Positions 1 through 4,728 of a stretch of DNA of 7,945 nt are shown here, piece by piece. The translations under genes were made by a program, and so were the position numbers. Source of the DNA: JAHEDH01 sp965364515 (GTDB lineage Bacteria > Actinomycetota > Acidimicrobiia > Spongiisociales > ZC4RG35). The DNA lies in NCBI GenBank assembly GCA_965364515.1, contig CBDTXZ010000137.1:1-7945 (forward strand), given 5' to 3'. The stretch's first letter is position 1; each line of letters begins with the position of its first letter. The notes beneath the pieces are model-generated. The model was not told the origin of the DNA, made no database searches, and saw only the letters and a program-made list of their open reading frames with translations.

Positions 1-144
1 GGTGCAGCCAGTTCGACCCATTCGTTCAGGTAGGCGTTCCAGTAGCCCTGTGGGGCGGCCGATTCGATTGTTGGTGCAGCGAGCTCGACCCATTCGTTCA
101 GATAGGCGTTCCAGTAGCCCTGTGGGGCGGCCGACTCGATTGCC
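1..144 (-). repeat. Two 72-bp in-frame tandem repeats (24 codons each)
   Basis: Positions 1-72 and 73-144 are the same 72-bp unit, differing at six bases (9/81, 12/84, 30/102, 63/135, 71/143, 72/144). Read in the minus-strand frame, five of the six changes are silent (CTG/CTC, GAA/GAG, TAC/TAT, GAA/GAG, CCA/CCG) and one swaps Thr for Ala. The array touches the left edge, so the copy number is unknown. It ends at 144, after which the coding sequence continues as a non-repeated linker. Confidence 0.95.
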
Positions 145-377
145 GGCACGGCCGATGACACCTGGCCGGCATCGACGACCTCGGCCGGTCCCGTCGGAGC
201 GGACGACACCATCTGGGAGTCGCCTTGCGTCACGATCCAGGCGCCGGCGACGACGGCGCACGTCATGACGATCCCTACCGCGGTCGACAGGCGGACCCTC
301 CGCCGACGCGTGTCGGTCGAGGTATCGCCGGCGGTGCCGGTGAGATTCGTGTTCCGGAGCTCATAGTGAACGGTCAT
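1..377 (-). CDS. Membrane-anchored tandem-repeat protein, C-terminus cut by the window edge
   Basis: I do not recognise this protein. The frame is open from an ATG at 377 to the left edge: 125 codons with no stop, so it is 3'-partial. A strong ribosome-binding site, GGGAGGAAAGGA, lies just upstream. Residues 1-30 are polar and end in a basic cluster (RRRRVR, 24-29). Residues 31-50 (STAVGIVMTCAVVAGAWIVT) form one hydrophobic segment. By the positive-inside rule this predicts a type II anchor, or an uncleaved or cleaved signal, with the rest outside the membrane. A short linker (51-77) leads into two consecutive 24-residue units (78-101 and 102-125) with the core IESAAPQGYWNAYLNEW followed by VELAA. 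They differ at one residue (Ala79/Thr103). Aromatic and aliphatic residues fall at i, i+1, i+4, i+5, i+8, i+9, which suggests an amphipathic helix. The gene follows the SARP regulator on the same strand, with candidate SARP sites in its promoter. More repeats may lie beyond the edge. Confidence 0.82.
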   Translation of the reverse strand, partial: MTVHYELRNTNLTGTAGDTSTDTRRRRVRLSTAVGIVMTCAVVAGAWIVTQGDSQMVSSAPTGPAEVVDAGQVSSAVPAIESAAPQGYWNAYLNEWVELAAPTIESAAPQGYWNAYLNEWVELAA

Positions 378-385
378 GTCGGTGT

Positions 386-396
386 TCCTTTCCTCC
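386..396 (-). promoter_or_regulatory. Ribosome-binding site of the tandem-repeat gene
   Basis: Read on the minus strand this is GGAGGAAAGGA. It ends 8 bases before the ATG at 377, and the GGAGG core ends about 13 bases before it. It is the best Shine-Dalgarno match in the window and fixes the start of the partial tandem-repeat gene. Confidence 0.75.
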
Positions 397-431
397 CGCC
401 GGTTCCCCGTTGGCTCCGGCTGACAGGTGCC

Positions 432-475
432 ACTCTCCAGATCACCCCTCGCACACCGCTCGCATGTCGCTCGCA
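432..475 (-). promoter_or_regulatory. Candidate SARP operator: three 11-bp-spaced direct repeats with a possible -10
   Basis: On the minus strand the heptamers TGCGAGC (475-469), TGCGAGC (464-458) and TGCGAGG (453-447) recur with a period of exactly 11 bp. SARP-family regulators (ActII-ORF4, DnrI, AfsR) are known to bind heptamer direct repeats at 11-bp spacing that overlap or replace the -35 element, with the last copy about 8 bp before the -10. Here GAGAGT (437-432) lies 9 bp after the last heptamer. It has the A at position 2 and T at position 6 of a -10 but lacks the first T. Transcription would then start near 425, giving a leader of about 48 nt before the ATG at 377. The repeats are seen; binding by the adjacent regulator is inferred. 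Confidence 0.6.
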
Positions 476-537
476 AACGCGGGAACGCGGTCCGTGCCTC
501 TCCAGGGAGGGGGACGGTGAGAACCTGGCGAACCGAC

Positions 538-3500
538 TCAGCGGCCGGCTCGAGCCCCAGCCATGGTCTTTGTTGCGACGTCCACCGCGTGGTCGAGGCT
601 CCACTCGCAGCCTTCGGCGACGGCGGCTTCGATCTCGTCGGCGGTCAGGTTCGTGCGGATGCGATCGAGGGAGGGCTCGTACCGGCGTGCATCCCACTCG
701 TGCATGTCGTAGCCGGTCTCGCGGAATGCGCCCTCGACCAGGGATCGCCGAAAGGCGCGGGCGGCACCGTGAAGACGGGCGCCGAGCTGGTACATGCCCA
801 GGGCTGCTGCGACGGTCATCAGCGCTTCGACGACATGGAGCTGACCGTGGAAGTTCCCGTGAGGCCGGTAGCCATCGGCTGCGAGCCGGAAATACTCCAC
901 GGCACCTGCCAGATCGCCGGAGTCGAGCTTGATCCAGGCCAGATAGCCCGCCGTCATGCCCATGTCCGTGTCCGGTGTGTCCCGTGCCAGCTCGAGCGCA
1001 CGCCGGGCGTGACGTTCGGCGGCCTCCCAGTCGAAGCGCTCACGCGCCAGCGCGGCGCGTAGCAGGTCCGGACGGGTCGAGCGGTCGTCCTCCAGCTTGT
1101 CGAGCGTGTCGAGTGCGCGAGTGACATCGTCGTCGAAGGCGACTTCGGCATCCGTCATCAGTGCCATGAGGTTGCGCCACACGACGACCTGCGCCCACGA
1201 CACCTCGTCGTCGAGCCCGAGGAAGATGTCGGCGGCCTCGCCGGCGAGCGCAAAGGAGCGGCTGCGGTCGACCCAGATCAGGTAACCGGCATGTCTGAAG
1301 ACCGCCGATGCGTACCCCCACTTCGAGCCGCTCGCTCGATACAACTCGCAGATCCGCTCTGCGGAAAGCCCTCGGTCGGCGAGTTCCTCGAAGAGCAGGT
1401 CGAGCCGGCCCAGCCAGAGCCCGGTACGGGCCTCGCCGTGTTCGTCGCCGAGCCGGCGATACATCGCCACCGCCTCCCAGCCGCGCTTGATCGCATGATC
1501 GCGCCGGGCGACGCCAGCGGCCCGGAGCCCGGCAGCGGCCGCCTCGAGTGCTCGGGCACGTCGCGGGGAGTCCTCGTCGATCGTGGCCGCCAAGGCGTAT
1601 TCGGTCCACTGCTCGGCGTCGGCGTCGAGATAGTGGAACTCCCAGAACCAACCCAGTGCCCCGCACAGTTGCAGCAACCGATCGGAGTCGTGCTCCCGGA
1701 ACCAGGCGAGCGCGGCGCGCAGGTTGGCGAGGTCGAGCATCAGTCGCTCGGCGACGAGGCGGCGGTGCTTGGTCTCGAACTGCTCCCACGCAGCCTCCGC
1801 CCGATCGAGGATCAATTCGGCGTGGCGGGCCGAGAGCCGGTGAGTGTCGCCGGTGGCTGCGAGTTCGGCCGCAGCGAACTCGCGGACGCTCTCGAGCAAC
1901 CGGTAGCGACGGCTCCCGCCCGGGCCGGCCTGTGATACGACCAGCGACTTGCGCACCAGCTCGCCGAAGATCTCGTCAACATGTTCTCCGGTGAACAGCC
2001 GCTCGACGGCCGCCACATCGAAGGTGCCGGCGAAGACCGCCAAGCCGATCAGCATGTGCTGCTCCTCGTCGGTGAGCAAGCGGTAGCTCCACTCGATCGC
2101 CGCGCGCAGCGACTGGTGTCGCGCGTCTGCACTGCGCGGCCCGCCCGCCAGTAACCCCAGCTGCCGGTCCAACCGCTCCAGGATCTCGGGAAGCCCGAAC
2201 ACCCGCACCTGCGCCGCAGCCAACTCGATCGCCAGCGCCATCCCCTCGAGCCGGTGACACACCGATGCGACCTGGCCGATGTTGTCGGCCGTCAGCTCGA
2301 ACGTCGCCGACACCGCCGACGCCCGATCAGCGAACAGTCGTACTGCGTCCGAGGCGACCAGGTCCGTGTCCCCGTCGGCGCCGTTGGCGCCGGGGAGGGT
2401 CAACGCCGGCGCCTCCCACACCTGCTCGGCCGCCACCCGCAGCCCCTCTCGGCTCGTCACCAGCACCCGCACACCCGGACCCGCGCTCAGGAGCAGGTCG
2501 GCGATCCGAGCCGCCTCGTCGATCACCTGCTCGCAGTTGTCCAGCACGATCAGCGGTTCCCGGGACGCCGCGTATGACGCGACCAGGGCCTCGATGTCGA
2601 GACCGGTCTGTGGCACCGCGTCGTGGTTCGACTCCAACAACCCCAGCGCCATCCCGACAGCCGGCACCACGTCGTCTGCTCGCTCGATCTGGGTGAGATC
2701 GACGAACCGGGCTTCACCACCGTCGGCGATCAGCCGGCGTGCCGCTTCGACCGCCATTCGCGTCTTGCCGACGCCACCGGGACCCACCAGCGTCACCAGC
2801 CGTGATCTACCGAACAGTTCGGTGATCGCCTTCAACTCGTCGATACGTCCGATGAACGCCGTCCAGAACTCGGGAAGGTTGTGCCTCCGGGTCGCAGGCA
2901 GCGGCGCCGACGCGATCGAGGTGTCCTGCAGGAGGATCTTCTCCTCCAGATCGCGCAGCTCGGGCCCCGGCTCGATCCCAACCACCTCGCCCAGATGTTC
3001 CCGGGCGTCCTGGTAGGCGCGCAGCGCCTCGGACTGGCGACCGGACCGGTACAGCGCCACCATCAACATGCCCCACACCCGCTCGCGCAGCGGATCGGCC
3101 TGCGTCAGGGCTCGAAGCTCGCCGATCACCCGGTCGTGATGGCCCAGATCGAGTTCCGCCTGCAAGCGGTCCTCGATCGCTGCACGGCGCAACTCCTCCA
3201 ATTCGCCGACCTCGGGGAGCAGCACCGGAGGGACATCGACCCCGTCCAACACTCGGCCCCGCCACAGCGCCAACGCTTCGGTCAACACTTGTGAGGACCG
3301 TGACGGATCACCCGCGTCGGCCGCCCGTCTCCCGTCTGCGACCAGTCGCCGGAACCGGACCACGTCCACCTCCACCACGTCGCGTCGCAGCACATAGGCA
3401 TCACCGGACGACTCGATGACCGGCGCGTTCCCGAGCGCCTGTCGCACCTGGGACACCAGCGAGTGCAACGCGTGCACAGGATCCTTCGGCGGCGTGTTGG

Positions 3501-3654
3501 CCCATACGGCCTCTACCAGTCGATCGCGCGATGCCACCATGTCGGGACTTGTCACCAGCCCGGCGAGCAGCGCCACCCGCCGTCTGCCCCGCACCGACAC
3601 AGCTGCGTCGCCGTCGGTCACCTCGAGCGGGCCAAGGATGCGAATCTCGAGCAC
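538..3654 (-). CDS. AfsR-like SARP regulator: winged helix, BTAD, NB-ARC ATPase, TPR-like C-terminus
   Basis: Predicted cytoplasmic STAND-type transcriptional activator of 1,038 residues. I chose the GTG at 3654 because it gives VLEIRILGPLEV, the usual first residues of this family, with GGTGGGAAGAGG just upstream. The frame runs 35 codons further, but that extension is low-complexity and unlike the family. Visible domains: OmpR-type winged helix about 1-95 (RGRRRVALLAGLV, then RDRLVEAVW); BTAD helical domain about 97-243; NB-ARC ATPase about 265-500 with P-loop GPGGVGKT (291-298), Walker B LIVLDN (368-373), VTSREGL (399-405) and GMALAIELAA (471-480); a winged-helix-like segment about 510-600; then helical TPR-like repeats. 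The tail from about 957 (RLHGAARAFRR to AEGCEWSLDHAVDVA) matches the end common to AfsR/LuxR-type STAND regulators. Members use the ATPase and TPR modules to gate DNA binding; the signal here is unknown. The nearest candidate target is the tandem-repeat gene 160 bp downstream. Confidence 0.93.
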   Translation of the reverse strand: MLEIRILGPLEVTDGDAAVSVRGRRRVALLAGLVTSPDMVASRDRLVEAVWANTPPKDPVHALHSLVSQVRQALGNAPVIESSGDAYVLRRDVVEVDVVRFRRLVADGRRAADAGDPSRSSQVLTEALALWRGRVLDGVDVPPVLLPEVGELEELRRAAIEDRLQAELDLGHHDRVIGELRALTQADPLRERVWGMLMVALYRSGRQSEALRAYQDAREHLGEVVGIEPGPELRDLEEKILLQDTSIASAPLPATRRHNLPEFWTAFIGRIDELKAITELFGRSRLVTLVGPGGVGKTRMAVEAARRLIADGGEARFVDLTQIERADDVVPAVGMALGLLESNHDAVPQTGLDIEALVASYAASREPLIVLDNCEQVIDEAARIADLLLSAGPGVRVLVTSREGLRVAAEQVWEAPALTLPGANGADGDTDLVASDAVRLFADRASAVSATFELTADNIGQVASVCHRLEGMALAIELAAAQVRVFGLPEILERLDRQLGLLAGGPRSADARHQSLRAAIEWSYRLLTDEEQHMLIGLAVFAGTFDVAAVERLFTGEHVDEIFGELVRKSLVVSQAGPGGSRRYRLLESVREFAAAELAATGDTHRLSARHAELILDRAEAAWEQFETKHRRLVAERLMLDLANLRAALAWFREHDSDRLLQLCGALGWFWEFHYLDADAEQWTEYALAATIDEDSPRRARALEAAAAGLRAAGVARRDHAIKRGWEAVAMYRRLGDEHGEARTGLWLGRLDLLFEELADRGLSAERICELYRASGSKWGYASAVFRHAGYLIWVDRSRSFALAGEAADIFLGLDDEVSWAQVVVWRNLMALMTDAEVAFDDDVTRALDTLDKLEDDRSTRPDLLRAALARERFDWEAAERHARRALELARDTPDTDMGMTAGYLAWIKLDSGDLAGAVEYFRLAADGYRPHGNFHGQLHVVEALMTVAAALGMYQLGARLHGAARAFRRSLVEGAFRETGYDMHEWDARRYEPSLDRIRTNLTADEIEAAVAEGCEWSLDHAVDVATKTMAGARAGR

Positions 3655-3765
3655 GAACCTCTTCCCACCTCTGCCGGCGGCCGACGTTATCACGCCGTTC
3701 CCCGCGCACCGCCGCTCAGTGGCTGCAGGTCTGCGACGGCTCGTTGCCTGTGACGTCATCCACCG
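3655..3765. other. Intergenic gap between polymerase and regulator genes
   Basis: This 111-bp gap should hold the regulator's own promoter unless the two minus-strand genes are co-transcribed. It contains the 8-bp palindrome TGACGTCA (3751-3758) and a minus-strand TGATAACGT stretch (near 3690) that could be part of a -10. I see no clear -35 and no array of the 11-bp-spaced heptamers found upstream of the tandem-repeat gene, so the sequence gives no sign of autoregulation through that motif. Confidence 0.35.
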
Positions 3766-4671
3766 TCAGCGGTTGCCCTGGCGCTTCCTTCCGAACCGAT
3801 CGAACCGCGTCTCGAGATCGACGCCGACTTCGAGCGCAGCGTCCGTGATTCGACCGTGGTCGAGTTGCTGGCTCGGTGGCAGTTCGACCCCATGCGCCTG
3901 GTCTACGTCGCGTATCGACCATTGATCGGGCACGGTCCGGTCCAGCTGGTCCCACGGGATGGGCGTCACCACCGGAGCGCCCTCTCTCGCACGGACGGAC
4001 CACGGCGACGCGATCGATGAGCCCCAGGCATTCCGCAACCAGTCGACGAAGACGCGGCCGGCCCGATCCTCCTTGAGGAACTCGGTCGTTGCGAGCTCGT
4101 CACGATCCACGACGAGGCCGGCGAGCGACCTCGCGACCGGCCCGACGATGTCGAAGCCGTGGAGTGGCTCGATCGGCACCCAGATGTGGAATCCCTTCGA
4201 GCCGCTGGCGACGAGCATCGAATCGAGACCGAAGTGCTCGAGGACCGCCCGAGTCGATCCGGCCACCCTGCGAACCCCGTCGACGTCTCCCTCGGTCGGG
4301 TCGAGGTCGAGCACGAGGAAGTCGGGTTGCGAGAGCTCCGGGAGGCGGGACGTCCAGGGATGGAAGGTGATGGTGCCCTGGTTCGCCAGATAGGTGAGGC
4401 CTTCGACGGAGTCCACCGCGGGGTAGAGGGTGACACCGTCGTCTCGTTTCGGGATCTCGATCCTGGCGATGTGATCGGGGAAGTGATCGGAGGCGTTCTT
4501 CTGGCGGAACCCCTTCTTGTCGATACCGTTCGGATACCGCTCCAGGGTGAGCGGCGAGTCGGCGACGAACGGAAGCATCAGCTCCCCGACCTTCTCGTAG
4601 TGGCCGACCAGATCGGCCTTGGTGAGCCCTGCCGACGGGAACAGGACCTTGTCGGGGTTCGAGATCTCCAC
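3766..4671 (-). CDS. ligD: Stand-alone LigD-type primase-polymerase domain (NHEJ)
   Basis: DNA-end repair polymerase of the archaeo-eukaryotic primase family, equivalent to the polymerase module of LigD. It adds nucleotides, often ribonucleotides, during Ku-dependent end joining. From the GTG at 4671 it is 301 residues, the size of a single polymerase domain, with no ligase or phosphoesterase domain. Visible family motifs: ISNPDKVLFP near the start; LERYPNG (43-49) and RQKNASDHFP (56-65); metal-binding DLD (Asp122, Asp124); SGSKGFHIWVP (156-166) with Lys159 and His162; and the third catalytic Asp210 in VFVDWLRN, followed by SPWSVRAREGAPV. The start is uncertain. The TTG at 4680 and GTG at 4728 are in frame; none has a good Shine-Dalgarno, and 4671 has only AGG nine bases upstream. 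No Ku or ligase gene is in the window. It diverges from leuS; the regulator start lies 111 bp downstream. Confidence 0.9.
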   Translation of the reverse strand: MEISNPDKVLFPSAGLTKADLVGHYEKVGELMLPFVADSPLTLERYPNGIDKKGFRQKNASDHFPDHIARIEIPKRDDGVTLYPAVDSVEGLTYLANQGTITFHPWTSRLPELSQPDFLVLDLDPTEGDVDGVRRVAGSTRAVLEHFGLDSMLVASGSKGFHIWVPIEPLHGFDIVGPVARSLAGLVVDRDELATTEFLKEDRAGRVFVDWLRNAWGSSIASPWSVRAREGAPVVTPIPWDQLDRTVPDQWSIRDVDQAHGVELPPSQQLDHGRITDAALEVGVDLETRFDRFGRKRQGNR

Positions 4672-4678
4672 CGCCCAC

Positions 4679-4684
4679 AACCTA
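4679..4684 (-). promoter_or_regulatory. Possible -10 box for a near-leaderless polymerase transcript
   Basis: TAGGTT on the minus strand fits the actinobacterial TANNNT -10 pattern. It ends 7 bases before the GTG at 4671, so transcription would begin at or next to the start codon. That would account for the missing Shine-Dalgarno. The motif is short and common, and no -35 was recognised. Confidence 0.22.
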
Positions 4685-4698
4685 TTCGGTCGGGTGGT

Positions 4699-4706
4699 GG
4701 AAGGAG
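4699..4706 (+). promoter_or_regulatory. Purine-rich Shine-Dalgarno-like site before leuS
   Basis: GGAAGGAG is a strong match to the anti-Shine-Dalgarno sequence, but its spacing fits no obvious start. It ends 22 bases before the ATG at 4729, 1 base before an in-frame GTG at 4708, and 10 bases before an in-frame CTG at 4717. Only the CTG has ordinary spacing. It marks the leuS translation start region without deciding the codon. Confidence 0.4.
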
Positions 4707-4728
4707 CGTGAGTACCCTGATCCGCCAC

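Noticed and set aside
2..268. Plus-strand Arg/Ser/Pro-rich frame that also shows the tandem repeat
   Set aside because: Five of the six differences between units would change amino acids in this frame, against one in the minus frame. It has no ribosome-binding site context, and its composition is typical of antisense frames in GC-rich DNA.
225..3294. Many plus-strand and alternative minus-strand frames of 60-250 codons within 225-3294
   Set aside because: All overlap the regulator or the tandem-repeat gene, whose coding is firmly supported. Their translations are Arg/Pro/Ser-rich with no motifs.
3751..3758. TGACGTCA palindrome
   Set aside because: Eight-base palindromes occur by chance, and no second copy or clear promoter context supports an operator. 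It is noted only within the gap description.
3655..3759. 35-codon N-terminal extension of the regulator to an ATG at 3759
   Set aside because: The extension is Arg/Ala-rich and unlike the family, which starts at the LEIRILGPLEV strand. The GTG at 3654 has a purine-rich site just upstream.
4159..4728. In-frame upstream extension of leuS over the polymerase gene
   Set aside because: It is the antisense image of the polymerase in the same codon register. LeuRS homology begins at MAYDHQE (4729), and the polymerase motifs on the other strand explain the sequence.
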